Shown piece after piece: positions 1 through 8,917 of a DNA stretch of 64,000 nucleotides. The stretch is taken from NCBI RefSeq assembly GCF_001293525.1, contig NZ_BBYR01000002.1:62001-126000 (forward strand). Direction: 5' to 3'. How positions within the stretch are numbered: the first letter of the stretch is position 1; each line of letters begins with the position of its first letter. The position numbers and the translations under genes are program-made. The notes under the pieces are model-generated. The model searched no databases. It had not been told where the DNA came from and saw only the letters and a program-made list of their open reading frames with translations. Source of the stretch: Pseudideonella sakaiensis. Its GTDB lineage: Bacteria; Pseudomonadota; Gammaproteobacteria; Burkholderiales; Burkholderiaceae_C.

Positions 1-1
1 G

Positions 2-367
2 CCGCAGGTCGGCGGCGTGCTCGACGCTGCCGCGCTGGACCGCCTGCGCGAACTCGACCCGCAGGGCCGCAACCGGCTGCTGGCGCGGGTGGCCGAGGCC
101 TTCCACACCTCGGCCGGCCGGCTGCTGCCGCAGCTGCGCGACGCCGAGCGCGCGGGGGACCTGAACCAGGTGCGCCACGTCGCGCATACGCTGAAATCCT
201 CGTCCGCGAGCGTCGGGGCGCTGCAGCTTTCGCAGTTTTGCGCAGAATTGGAGGGCCAGGCCCGTGCCGGACAGGTGGACAATCTGTCCCTGCAGGTCGA
301 TCGGATCTGCGACGAGCTCGAGGTGGTGCTGAAGGCCCTGAGGACCTTGATGGACGCGCCGGAATGA
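2..367 (+). CDS. Hpt (histidine phosphotransfer) domain, 3' part of a gene cut by the window edge
   Basis: The reading frame is open from the first bases of the window, so this is probably the C-terminal end of a longer protein such as a hybrid histidine kinase. A GTG at 17 could also start a stand-alone Hpt protein of 116 residues. The visible part is an all-alpha Hpt domain with the typical phosphoacceptor helix (AHTLKSSSASVGA), in which the His would carry the phosphoryl group. Its TGA overlaps the ATG of the downstream response-regulator gene (ATGA at 364-367), so the two are translationally coupled. That makes the REC domain of the next protein the natural phosphotransfer partner, which is inference from position. 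What lies 5' of the window decides between a hybrid kinase and a free Hpt. Confidence 0.8.
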   Translation, partial: PQVGGVLDAAALDRLRELDPQGRNRLLARVAEAFHTSAGRLLPQLRDAERAGDLNQVRHVAHTLKSSSASVGALQLSQFCAELEGQARAGQVDNLSLQVDRICDELEVVLKALRTLMDAPE

Positions 368-2619
368 ACGCCAGCCAAGATTGGGCGGACGAGGAATCCT
401 TCGCCCAACCCAAGGTGCTGCTCGTCGACGACGACGAGGTGAACCTGCTGCTGACCTCGGTCGCACTGCGGGAGCGCGGCTTCGCCATCACCGAGGCCAC
501 CAGCGGCGACCGCGCGATCCAGCTGCTGGCCGACTGGCTGCCCGACGTCGTCGTGCTGGACGCGCTGATGCCCGGGCGCGACGGCTTCGAGACCTGCCGC
601 TCGCTGCGCGAGCTGCCGGGTTTCGAGTCGCTGCCGGTGCTGATGCTCACCGGGCTCGACGACGACGCGTCGATCAACCGCGCCTACGAGGCCGGCGCCA
701 CCGACTTCTTCGTCAAGTCGAACCAGTGGAGCCTGCTGGCCGGCCGGCTGCGCTACCTGCTGCGCTCGTCGCGCACCCGGCTCGAGCTGGAGCGCAGCAA
801 GTCGAAGCTGGCGCGCGCGCAGGACCTGGCCCGCATGGGCAGCTTCGACTGGCGACGCCAGCACGGCGCGCTGGTCTTCTCCACCGAGGCGCTGCGCGTG
901 CTCGGCCTGGCGCCGGGCCAGGGGCTGGGCTTCCGTGCGCTGCTGCGCATGCTGTCCACCGAGGACCGCAGCGGCCTGCTGAGCGTGCTGCACGAGGTGC
1001 TCAGCCACAGCGCGGTGCTGGCCACCGACGTGCCGGTGACGCTGGAGGACGGCCGCCAGCGCATCATCCACACCGAGGCGGAGCCCGAGTTCAACGAGCA
1101 CGGCCACCTGACCGGCTACACCGGCATCGTGCAGGACGTGACCGACCGGCGCCTGGCCGAGGACAAGATCCGCCACCTGGCCAATTTCGACGCGCTGACC
1201 GGCCTGCCGAACCGGCGCCAGCTGATCTGGCGCGCCGAGCGGGCGCTGGAGCATGCGAAGCGCCTGGGCCACCAGGTCGGCCTGCTGCTGATCGACCTGG
1301 ACCGCTTCAAGGTCATCAACGACACCCTCGGCCACGGCGCCGGCGACGACCTGCTGATGGAGGTGGCGCGGCGCCTGCGCTCCTGCGTGCGCCACTCCGA
1401 CCAGGTGCTGGAAAGCTCGCTGGAGAGCATGGGCTCGCGCTCGCACCGCACGCTGGAGGCGGTCGGCCGGCTGGGCGGCGACGAGTTCGTCGCGCTGCTG
1501 CCCGAGGTGGGCGACGAGCGCGATGCCGAGCGCGTCGCGATGCGGGTGCTGGACCTGATGCGCGAGCCGATCTTCGTCGGCGGCCAGGAATGCTTCGTGA
1601 CCGCCAGCGTCGGCATCGCGCTCTACCCGCGCGACGGCACCACGGTGGCCGACCTGATCCGCAATTCCGACATGGCGATGTACTCGGTCAAGTCGGCCGG
1701 GCGCAACAACCTGTCGCTCTACCGGCCGGCGCTGGCCGGCAAGGGCCGCGAGAAGCTGGAGCTGGAAAGCGCGCTGCACAAGGCGATCGAGCGCAACGAG
1801 CTGGTGCTGCACTACCAGCCCAAGGTGGACGTGCGCTCGGCCCGCATGGTCGGCGCCGAGGCGCTGATGCGCTGGCAGCGCGGCGGCGTGCTCGTCCCGC
1901 CGGGCGACTTCATCCCGCTGGCCGAGGAAACCGGGCTGATCATGCCGCTGTCGGAGTGGGCGATCCGCGAGGCGGCGCGCCAGGTGCGCGTCTGGCAGGA
2001 CAGCTTCGGCTTCGCCGACTCGATCGCGGTCAACCTGCCGAACCGCCTGTTCGAGCGCACCGACCTGGTCGAGCACATCCACCAGGCCGTGTCGCACTAC
2101 GGTGTGCCGCACCACGCGATCGAGCTCGAGATCACCGAGACCGGCCTGATGCGCGACCTGCAGAACGTCATCCCGTCGCTGCATCGGCTGAACGAGATCG
2201 GCGTGGAGATCTCGATCGACGACTTCGGCACCGGCTACTCCTCGCTGGCCTACCTGACGACGCTACCGATCTCCGAGCTGAAGATCGACCGCAGCTTCGT
2301 GCGCGACCTCGGCATGACGCCGCAGAGCTCGGCGGTGGTCACCGCGATCATCGCGCTGGCCCGCTCGCTCGGGCTGCGCGTGGTGGCCGAGGGGGTGGAG
2401 AACCTGCGCCAGATGGAGGTGCTGCACCGGCTGGGCTGCACGGTGATGCAGGGCTTCCTGTTCAGCCGGCCGCAGATGCCCGAGGCGATCGAGAACTGGC
2501 TGCAGCAGACCGTGCTGCCGAAGAAGGCGCCATGGATCGGCCGGGCCGGCGATGCCGACATGGCCGAGGCGATGCGCATCGCCGACGAGATCGCCCAGCG
2601 CGCGACGCCGGCGGCCTGA
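364..2619 (+). CDS. Response regulator with PAS, GGDEF and EAL domains (c-di-GMP turnover)
   Basis: A 751-residue cytoplasmic protein. The order is an N-terminal REC receiver (about residues 15-140, VLLVDDDEVN with the acidic pocket), a PAS-like sensor (about 165-270), GGDEF (motif GGDEF at 371-375) and EAL (EAL at 499-501, followed by EITETG, DDFGTGYSS and KIDRSFV). All visible catalytic residues of both domains are intact, so synthesis or hydrolysis of c-di-GMP, or both, is possible; family knowledge does not say which dominates. About 20 extra residues lie between the RxxD-like I-site (RHSD) and the GGDEF motif. The start at 364 is chosen because it overlaps the Hpt stop codon. An in-frame upstream start would run deep into the Hpt gene. 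Phosphorylation from the upstream Hpt protein is the likely input. Confidence 0.9.
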   Translation: MNASQDWADEESFAQPKVLLVDDDEVNLLLTSVALRERGFAITEATSGDRAIQLLADWLPDVVVLDALMPGRDGFETCRSLRELPGFESLPVLMLTGLDDDASINRAYEAGATDFFVKSNQWSLLAGRLRYLLRSSRTRLELERSKSKLARAQDLARMGSFDWRRQHGALVFSTEALRVLGLAPGQGLGFRALLRMLSTEDRSGLLSVLHEVLSHSAVLATDVPVTLEDGRQRIIHTEAEPEFNEHGHLTGYTGIVQDVTDRRLAEDKIRHLANFDALTGLPNRRQLIWRAERALEHAKRLGHQVGLLLIDLDRFKVINDTLGHGAGDDLLMEVARRLRSCVRHSDQVLESSLESMGSRSHRTLEAVGRLGGDEFVALLPEVGDERDAERVAMRVLDLMREPIFVGGQECFVTASVGIALYPRDGTTVADLIRNSDMAMYSVKSAGRNNLSLYRPALAGKGREKLELESALHKAIERNELVLHYQPKVDVRSARMVGAEALMRWQRGGVLVPPGDFIPLAEETGLIMPLSEWAIREAARQVRVWQDSFGFADSIAVNLPNRLFERTDLVEHIHQAVSHYGVPHHAIELEITETGLMRDLQNVIPSLHRLNEIGVEISIDDFGTGYSSLAYLTTLPISELKIDRSFVRDLGMTPQSSAVVTAIIALARSLGLRVVAEGVENLRQMEVLHRLGCTVMQGFLFSRPQMPEAIENWLQQTVLPKKAPWIGRAGDADMAEAMRIADEIAQRATPAA

Positions 2620-2676
2620 GTCCCTCGGCACGCCGCTGCAGTTCCCCGCGGCCCGTCGCTCCCGCTGCTTCCCGCG

Positions 2677-4344
2677 ATGTCGTCCACCCTCGTCTCCCGC
2701 CCCGCCGCGACCGCGCCGGCCGCGCTGGCGGGGGCGTCTCCCGCCGCCGCTGCGGCCACCGCCGCAGCGGATGCGGCGCTGCCGCTGGCGGACTGGATCG
2801 AGCGCGTGGTGCGCGGCCTCGACCGCGGCGGCCGCCACTGGACCCAGGCCCGCCGCAAGGAGGCGCTGCAGCGCGTGCTGGCGGCGAACCGGCGCGACGG
2901 CGAGCGGCTGCAGCAGCGCCTCGGCAGCCTGCTCGCGCAGTGGGAGCAGGACACGCCGGACCGCACGCCCGCCGAGCTCGACCAGGCCGCGGGCGGCACG
3001 CCGGCCGCCGCGCCGGCGGCCGCGGCACCGGCGGTCCTGCCCGCCGAGGGTCCGGCGCGCCAGGAAGCGGCCGCGGGGCCGCTGGCGCGGGACCGCGAGG
3101 CGGCCGCGCCGTCCGTCCATCCGCCGCCCGCCGGCCCCGACGCGGCCGAGCGCGACGCCTGGCAGGCGCTGCTCGCGCGCGTCGGCAGCAGCCTGCAGCG
3201 GGCCCTGCCCGCGCAGGATGCCGCGGCCGAGGCGCTGGCCGCCGAGCTCGAGGCGGGCACGCGTGCGCTGCGCGAGGCCCCGCCCGACGCTGCCCGCGCC
3301 GCGGCGCTGGCCGGGGCCTGCGACCGCGCCGACCGCCTGCTGGCCCACCACCGCGTGCTGGTCGAGCGCCTCGGCGGCTTGTGCGACGAACTGGTCGGCA
3401 GCCTGGGCGCGCTGGCCGAGGACGCGCGCTGGGCCGAGGGGCCGGCCGACGCCGTGCGCGCCCGGCTGGCCGACGGCCTGAGCGCGCGCGGCCTGCACGC
3501 GGTCACCGAGCTGCTGCGCCGCACGCGGGAGCGCCAGCAGCAGCTGCGCCGCCAGCGCGACGAGGCGCGCGATGCGCTGAAGGCCTTCCTGCCGCGCATG
3601 CTGGCCGAACTCGCCGCGCTGGGCGAGGCCTCGGGCCGCTTCCATGGCGAGGTGGCGCGCCATGCCGACCGCATCGCGCGCGCCGACACGCTGGAGAGCG
3701 TGGCCGGTGCGGTGCAGGAACTGGTCGGCGAGGCGCGCGACATCGAGGCGGTGTTCGGCCAGGCGCAGCGCCGCCTGCGCGACGAGCATGCGCGCGCCAG
3801 CGCGCTGGACGAGCGCGTCGGCCGGCTCGAGGGCGAGCTCCGGCGCCTGTCCGACGAGGTGGCCACCGACCCGCTGACCCAGCTCGCGAACCGGCGCGGC
3901 CTGTTCGCCGCCTTCGACGTGGAGCGCGCGCGCATCGCCCGCGGCGGCGAGCCGCTGGCGATCGCGCTGCTCGACGTCGACAACTTCAAGCGGCTGAACG
4001 ACGACCTGGGCCACAGCGCCGGCGATGCGGCCCTGAAGCACCTGGCCGCCCGCGTGGCGCAGGGCCTGCGCCCGACCGACCACGTGGCGCGCTACGGCGG
4101 CGAGGAGTTCGTGCTGCTGCTGCCGGCGACCGCCGTCGACGACGCGTTGCGGCTGCTGTCGCGGCTGCAGCGCGGGCTGTCGGAGTCGCTGTTCCTGCAC
4201 GAGCAGCGGCAGGTTTTCGTCACCTTCTCCGCCGGCGTCACCGCCTACCGGCCGGACGAGGCGCTGGAGGTCGCCCTGGAGCGTGCCGACCAGGCGCTGT
4301 ACGAGGCCAAGCACGGCGGCAAGAACCGCAGCTGCGCGGTCTGA
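2677..4344 (+). CDS. Diguanylate cyclase with alanine-rich N-terminus and coiled coil
   Basis: A 555-residue protein with no obvious membrane segment. The first 150 residues are alanine/proline-rich and low in complexity. The middle (about 190-390) is helical with heptad-like Leu/Ala/Arg patterns, consistent with a coiled coil that would dimerise the cyclase. The C-terminal GGDEF domain carries GGEEF at 474-478, an accepted active variant, and an RxxD inhibitory site (RPTD) five residues upstream, so product inhibition is expected. It would make c-di-GMP from two GTP. It lies 57 bp after the REC-GGDEF-EAL gene on the same strand and may share its transcript. The start is not certain within the low-complexity N-terminus. 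Confidence 0.85.
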   Translation: MSSTLVSRPAATAPAALAGASPAAAAATAAADAALPLADWIERVVRGLDRGGRHWTQARRKEALQRVLAANRRDGERLQQRLGSLLAQWEQDTPDRTPAELDQAAGGTPAAAPAAAAPAVLPAEGPARQEAAAGPLARDREAAAPSVHPPPAGPDAAERDAWQALLARVGSSLQRALPAQDAAAEALAAELEAGTRALREAPPDAARAAALAGACDRADRLLAHHRVLVERLGGLCDELVGSLGALAEDARWAEGPADAVRARLADGLSARGLHAVTELLRRTRERQQQLRRQRDEARDALKAFLPRMLAELAALGEASGRFHGEVARHADRIARADTLESVAGAVQELVGEARDIEAVFGQAQRRLRDEHARASALDERVGRLEGELRRLSDEVATDPLTQLANRRGLFAAFDVERARIARGGEPLAIALLDVDNFKRLNDDLGHSAGDAALKHLAARVAQGLRPTDHVARYGGEEFVLLLPATAVDDALRLLSRLQRGLSESLFLHEQRQVFVTFSAGVTAYRPDEALEVALERADQALYEAKHGGKNRSCAV

Positions 4345-4365
4345 GCCGCCCGGCGACGCCGCCGC

Positions 4366-6969
4366 TCAGGCGGTGGGTTCGTCCGGCGTGCGCGGCTCGA
4401 GCCCGGCCAGCCGCCCGCGGCCCTCGGCCTTGGCGCGGTAGAGCATCGCGTCGGCGCGCGCGACCAGGCCCCGCCAGTCGCCGTCCGGCGCGCCGTGGGC
4501 CAGGCCGACGCTGGTGCCGATGCGCAGCCGCAGGCCGTCGACGTTGAACGGCGCGCGCGCCGCCGCGATCACCTGGTCGGCCACCCGCTGGGTGTCGACC
4601 GGGTGCCGCACCCCGGCCAGCGCGATCGCGAACTCGTCGCCGCCCAGCCGCGCCACCGCGTCGCTCGGCCGCACGATCTTCGCGACGCGCTGCGCGAACA
4701 TGCGCAGCACCTCGTCGCCGACCGCGTGGCCGTGCTGGTCGTTCACCGGCTTGAAGTGGTCGAGGTCGAGGTAGAGCAGCGCCAGGTGCGCGCCTGCGCC
4801 GTCGCGCTGCAGCAGCCGGCCCAGCCAGTCCTCGAAGCCGGCCCGGTTCAGCAGGCCGGTCAGCGGATCGCGCCGGCTCAGCTGCAGCAGGCGGTTCTCC
4901 TCGCGCTTGTGGCTGCTGATGTCCTGGGCCACCGACACGAAGCCGTCGACGCTGCCGTCCGGCAGCCGCAGCGGGATGTAGGTGATCGCGAGGTGGCGCA
5001 CCGTCGGGCCGTGCCCGTCGGCGCGCTCGAAGGACACCGTCTCGCCGGCCAGCGCGCGCAGCGCCCACGGGCGGCTGGCGTCGGACTCCTCGTCGCCCAG
5101 GATGCTGCGCGTCGGCTGGTCCACGATCTCGCCGCGGTCGCGGCCGAACCAGCGCTCGAAGGCGCTGTTGACGAAGCGGTAGCGCAGGTCCGCGCCGATC
5201 ACCGCGACCAGCGCCGGGATCGCCTCCGTCACCGAGCGCAGCGTGGCCGACTGGCGCAGCAGCGCCTCGCGCGCCGCCGTCGCGTCGGTGATGTCCACGC
5301 CGATGCCGAAGTAGCCGCGCACCTCGCCGTCCGGACCGCGGTCCGGCACGAGCTGGCTCTGCATCCGGCGCAGCTCGCCGTCGATGCGGTCGTCGAACTC
5401 GAACTGCTGCTCGGTGCCTGCCAGCGCCAGGCCGACGTGGGCCTGCAGCAGCGCGGAATCCCCGTCGCCCAGCAGCTCGGCCCGGGTGCGGCCGAGGATG
5501 GCCTCGCGCGGACGCCCGAAGCGCCGGCACATCGCGTCGTTGACGAAGCGGTAGCGGCGCTGGGCATCGACGTAGGTGATGCGCACGGGCAGGTGGTTGG
5601 TGATCTGGCGCACGAAGCGCTCGCTGTCGGCCAGGCGCAGCTGCAGCTGCCGGCGCTCGGTCACGTCCTGCATCGCGCCGATCATGCGCACCGCGCGCCC
5701 GTCCTCGCGCTGCAGCTCGCCGACCACGTGCACCCAGGCCTGGCGCCCGGTGGCGGTGACCAGCGGCAGCTCCAGGTCCCAGGGCGTGCCGTGGCGCAGC
5801 GCCCGCTGCACCGCCTCGTCGATGCGGGCCCGCGCGTCGCCGACGAAGAAGCCCAGCGCGGTCTCCAGCGCGGGCTGGTAGTCGTCGGGCACCTCGTGGA
5901 TGCGGCGCGTCTCGGCCGACCAGTCCAGCCGGCCGCTGCGCAGGTCCAGTTCCCAGCCGCCGACGCGGGCGACCCGGCCGGTGCGCTCCAGGAAGGCCTG
6001 GCTCGCGCGCAGCGTGTCCTCGGCGCGCTTGCGCTCGCTGATGTCGCGGCCCACCGAGTGCAGCAGCGGCTCGCCGTGCTCGTCGCGCTGCACGCGGTTG
6101 GTCCACGCGACCCAGCGTTCCGTGCCGTCCGCCGACACCATGCGGTTCTCGCCGGACACGATCGCATCGGTGTCGAACACGCGCCCCACCAATGCGTGCA
6201 CCGCATCGCGGTCCGCGGGCTCGACCAGCGCATACAGGCTGGTGCCGGCCAGCGCCTCCGGCGTGCGGCCGAAATGGCGGGCGTAGGCCGGGTTCACGTA
6301 GACCAGCTCGCCATCGCGGCGCGCCAGCGAGACCAGCTCGTGCTGCTGCTCCACGATGCCGCGGTAGTGCTCCTCGCTGCGGGCCAGCACCCGCTCGTAG
6401 TGGCTGCGCGCGGACAGCGCGCCCTCCACCAGCTCGCGCCGCATCACCAGCGCACGGGCCGCGATGCCGGCCAGCTGGCGCAGCTGCTCGCGCAGCGCCG
6501 GGGTCAGCCGGCGCACCTGCTGGTCGACCACGCACAGCGTGCCGACCGCCTCGCCGTCCGGCAGCACCACCGGCGCACCGGCATAGAACACGACCCGCGC
6601 GTCGCCCGTGACCAGCGGGTTGTGGCGGAAGCGGGGGTCCAGGCGCGTGTCCGGCACCTCCAGCACATCGGCCTGCGTGATCGCATGGGCGCAGAAGGAC
6701 TCGCGCCGCGGCAGGTCCGGCATGCCGTCCGCGCCGGTGACCGCCTTCGTCCACTGGCGCTCGGCATCGACCAGGTTGAGCAGCGCCATCGGCACCTGGC
6801 ACAGGCTGGCGGCGAGCTGGGCAATCTGGTCGAACAGCGGCTCGGGCGCGGAGTCCAGCACCATCAGCGCGCGCAGGGCCTGCAGCCGACGCGCCTCGTC
6901 GGCCGGCCTCGGCGGCAGCGACGGGTCGTCGGCAACCGTGGGGATGACGGAGGCGTCGAACGGTGGCAT
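4366..6969 (-). CDS. GAF-PAS(x3-4)-GGDEF diguanylate cyclase
   Basis: An 867-residue soluble multi-sensor protein. An N-terminal GAF domain (about residues 25-175, of the type starting 'LRALMVLDSAPEPLFD') is followed by several PAS/PAC repeats between about 185 and 690, each ending in a segment like DISERK, DVTERR, DITDA or DISSHK. The C-terminal GGDEF has an intact motif at 776-780 and an I-site (RPSD) just before it. It is predicted to synthesise c-di-GMP in response to a small ligand or redox/light cue; the ligand cannot be read from sequence. It converges on the upstream cyclase gene with only 21 bp between stops and is divergent from the yciI-like gene, so its promoter must lie in 6970-7101. 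Confidence 0.9.
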   Translation of the reverse strand: MPPFDASVIPTVADDPSLPPRPADEARRLQALRALMVLDSAPEPLFDQIAQLAASLCQVPMALLNLVDAERQWTKAVTGADGMPDLPRRESFCAHAITQADVLEVPDTRLDPRFRHNPLVTGDARVVFYAGAPVVLPDGEAVGTLCVVDQQVRRLTPALREQLRQLAGIAARALVMRRELVEGALSARSHYERVLARSEEHYRGIVEQQHELVSLARRDGELVYVNPAYARHFGRTPEALAGTSLYALVEPADRDAVHALVGRVFDTDAIVSGENRMVSADGTERWVAWTNRVQRDEHGEPLLHSVGRDISERKRAEDTLRASQAFLERTGRVARVGGWELDLRSGRLDWSAETRRIHEVPDDYQPALETALGFFVGDARARIDEAVQRALRHGTPWDLELPLVTATGRQAWVHVVGELQREDGRAVRMIGAMQDVTERRQLQLRLADSERFVRQITNHLPVRITYVDAQRRYRFVNDAMCRRFGRPREAILGRTRAELLGDGDSALLQAHVGLALAGTEQQFEFDDRIDGELRRMQSQLVPDRGPDGEVRGYFGIGVDITDATAAREALLRQSATLRSVTEAIPALVAVIGADLRYRFVNSAFERWFGRDRGEIVDQPTRSILGDEESDASRPWALRALAGETVSFERADGHGPTVRHLAITYIPLRLPDGSVDGFVSVAQDISSHKREENRLLQLSRRDPLTGLLNRAGFEDWLGRLLQRDGAGAHLALLYLDLDHFKPVNDQHGHAVGDEVLRMFAQRVAKIVRPSDAVARLGGDEFAIALAGVRHPVDTQRVADQVIAAARAPFNVDGLRLRIGTSVGLAHGAPDGDWRGLVARADAMLYRAKAEGRGRLAGLEPRTPDEPTA

Positions 6970-7101
6970 CGGCGGATTCTCGCCGGGGGAGAGCGTCCAT
7001 GGATCGCGTCGGCCGTGTAGGACGCGGGTAAACCCCAGGACCCTGTCGAAAACCGGGGTGCCGCTTCGTCGTCAGGGCAGGCAGACCCTCCGGAGACCCC
7101 G

Positions 7102-7530
7102 ATGCCCCGATTCATGATCCAGGTCCGCGCCACCGCGATGAGCGAGGCCGGCGACTTCCCCGACGACCCGACGCTGGTTCCGCGCATGATGGCCTTCCAC
7201 GACGAGATGGCCCGCGCGGGCGTGCTCGTCGACGGCGCCGGGCTGCAGCCCAGCAGCCAGGGCTTCCGCGTGCACTACGACGCGGCCGGGCGCCCCCAGG
7301 TGCTGGACGGCCCCTTCGCCGAGACCAAGGAACTGATCGCCGGCTACACGCTGATCGACGTGCCGTCGCGCGACGAGGCGCTGGCCTGGGCCCGGCGCTT
7401 TCCCGCGCCCTTTCCCGGCCTGGACTGCTGCATCGAGGTGCGCCCGCTGATGGGTGGCATCGACCTGCCGCCGGAGGACGCCGAGCGCCTGATCCGCGAG
7501 CAACTGGCGAGCATCAAGCGGGGCGGCTGA
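7102..7530 (+). CDS. YciI-like (YCII/DGPF domain) protein
   Basis: A 142-residue protein with the alpha-beta barrel signature of the YCII-related family, including DGPFAETKE and the preceding 'MPRFMIQVRAT' strand. Members of this family are often found with ECF sigma factors or as small putative enzymes; no reaction is established for this branch. It is transcribed away from the GAF-PAS-GGDEF gene and converges on the hipA remnant. A 10-bp inverted repeat that includes both stop codons (arms 7521-7530 and 7556-7565) could end transcription from both sides. No sigma factor gene is adjacent. Confidence 0.85.
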   Translation: MPRFMIQVRATAMSEAGDFPDDPTLVPRMMAFHDEMARAGVLVDGAGLQPSSQGFRVHYDAAGRPQVLDGPFAETKELIAGYTLIDVPSRDEALAWARRFPAPFPGLDCCIEVRPLMGGIDLPPEDAERLIREQLASIKRGG

Positions 7531-7565
7531 GGCCGCTGCGCTGCCGTCCTGCCGCTCAGCCGCCC
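7521..7565. terminator. Inverted repeat between convergent genes, possible bidirectional terminator
   Basis: GGGCGGCTGA at 7521-7530 pairs perfectly with TCAGCCGCCC at 7556-7565 across a 25-base GC-rich loop. The arms contain the stop codons of the yciI-like gene and the hipA remnant. There is no T-run on either side, so this is a stem-loop seen in sequence rather than a canonical intrinsic terminator. Confidence 0.4.
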
Positions 7566-8333
7566 CAGGCGCGGCGCTGGTCGGCCAGGAAGGGCCGGTC
7601 CAGGGCCTGGGCCGGCGCCTCGATGTCGGCCGGCCGCAGGCCCGTGGCAGCGAAATGGGCCTGCCAGTCCGCGACCACCGCCACCACCTCCCGCACCTGC
7701 GCCTCGGCCTCCGCACGGCCGAGTCCGAACTGCGCATGCTCCGACAGTGCGTTGTCCAGCGTCGCATCCATCAGGTCGATGCCCACGCGCATCTGCTGGT
7801 AGCCGAGGCCGTGGCCCGACGGCAGCACGTCGAACGCGGGGGGCAAGGCGTACTCGCCGCGGTCGGTCATCAGCAGGGCGTGGTGTCGATGCCGTCGTCG
7901 GTTTCCGGAGACTTCAGCACCCAGGGCTCGCCGTCGATGTCGAGCAGCGCCTTCGGCCGCGCCCCGCCCATCGTCACGCCCAGGGCGCCGAAGCGCTCGT
8001 CCCCCCGAAATAGAGGTACTCCATGAGGGGCAGGCGTGACGGCTTGCCGAGCAGGCGGATCATGCGCTCGCCCCAGCGGTCCGGCCGGGCATCGTCGACC
8101 GCGCCAACCGCGGTGTCCTTGTCCGGCGGGAGAAAGCTCACGTCGCGCAGCGGCAGGTCCTCGCTCAGCGGGAAGCCGGCTGCCAGCCAGCCGGCCGGGT
8201 AGCGCAGCGAGACGCCACGGCTCGCGCGCACGAAGCCGAGTTCGCCGATGGGCAGGGGCCGCGCCGGGTCGCCCGTCCACCACAGGTACAGGGTGTCGAC
8301 CGGCTGCCAGGCTGGGGCGTCCAGGGCCGCCAT
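7556..8333 (-). pseudogene. hipA-like toxin kinase, frameshifted and internally deleted
   Basis: Three pieces of one HipA-type serine/threonine kinase can be read on the minus strand. The N-terminal lobe starts at the ATG at 8333, which shares one base with the hipB stop, and runs 119 codons to a stop at 7974. A run of six G (C6 on the plus strand, 8001-8006) is one base short of the frame that continues as GDERFGALGV, then GGARPKALLDIDGEPW, and stops at 7870-7872. The C-terminal tail (HHALLMTDRG, then PPAFDVLPSGHGLGYQQM) resumes in a third frame and ends at 7556. Between the last two pieces most of the kinase core is missing, including the region where HipA proteins carry the catalytic loop just before the N-H-A-L-L-like segment. 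Two independent lesions make this a non-functional remnant; family assignment is from recognisable HipA motifs. Confidence 0.8.
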
Positions 8334-8746
8334 CAGGCACCTTCCGGGGTCTTCCGGGCAGGCGGACGGCGCGCCGACGTGGCACCGCGCGCCTGCGCCG
8401 CGCGCAGGCGCGCGTCCAGCGACAGCGGCGAGCGCACGGCACGCTCGCGCGCGACCCGCAACTCGCCTTCCAGTGCGCCCAGGTCGAACTGCGGCACCGC
8501 CAGCTCGGGCAGCCCCCGGTCCCGGCCGATCAGCCACAGGGCCGTGGCGTAGGTGCAGATCGCCACCCCCGGATCGCCCTGCTCCATGCGCACCAGCGTC
8601 GGCTCCGACACCCCGATGCGCCCGGCCCAGGCCCGCAGCGACTCCTTGCGCCGCTTGCGGGCGAGGGACAGGTTCGACCCCAGCTCGCGCAGCAGCGCCC
8701 GCAGGGCGGGAGGCAGCTCGATCGAGGCCTGGGATCGCTTTGGCAT
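8333..8746 (-). CDS. HipB-like XRE-family antitoxin/regulator
   Basis: A 137-residue DNA-binding protein with an N-terminal helix-turn-helix of the XRE/Cro type (about residues 20-80; LARKRRKESLRAWAGRIGVSEPTLVRMEQG). A basic, Ala/Arg-rich tail follows. In HipBA systems the antitoxin represses its own promoter and neutralises the kinase. Here the gene is intact, while its partner, which starts one base within the hipB stop codon, is a wreck. It may persist as a stand-alone regulator or simply not yet have decayed. Upstream, GACAA and TTGTC flank 8748-8785 as a loose inverted repeat around the AT-rich start region and could be an operator; that is weak. Its strand and order (antitoxin first) match HipBA loci. 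Confidence 0.8.
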   Translation of the reverse strand: MPKRSQASIELPPALRALLRELGSNLSLARKRRKESLRAWAGRIGVSEPTLVRMEQGDPGVAICTYATALWLIGRDRGLPELAVPQFDLGALEGELRVARERAVRSPLSLDARLRAAQARGATSARRPPARKTPEGA

Positions 8747-8917
8747 GACAAAGATACTGGCAAAAATGCCCGAATGACCTTGTCTTCATCGGTCGACGCG
8801 TGGATGGCCTGCAGCGGTGACGCCTCACAGGGGAACCGGAGGCGGCCCCATCGGTCGCCGCGATCCCCGTCGATCAGGAACGCCCGTCGCGTGTATCGAT
8901 CTGCGCAACAGCGATCG

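Noticed and set aside
4238-7000. Long open frames on both strands over the GAF-PAS-GGDEF gene.
   Set aside because: Only one frame carries GAF, PAS and GGDEF motifs; the others are compositional shadows.
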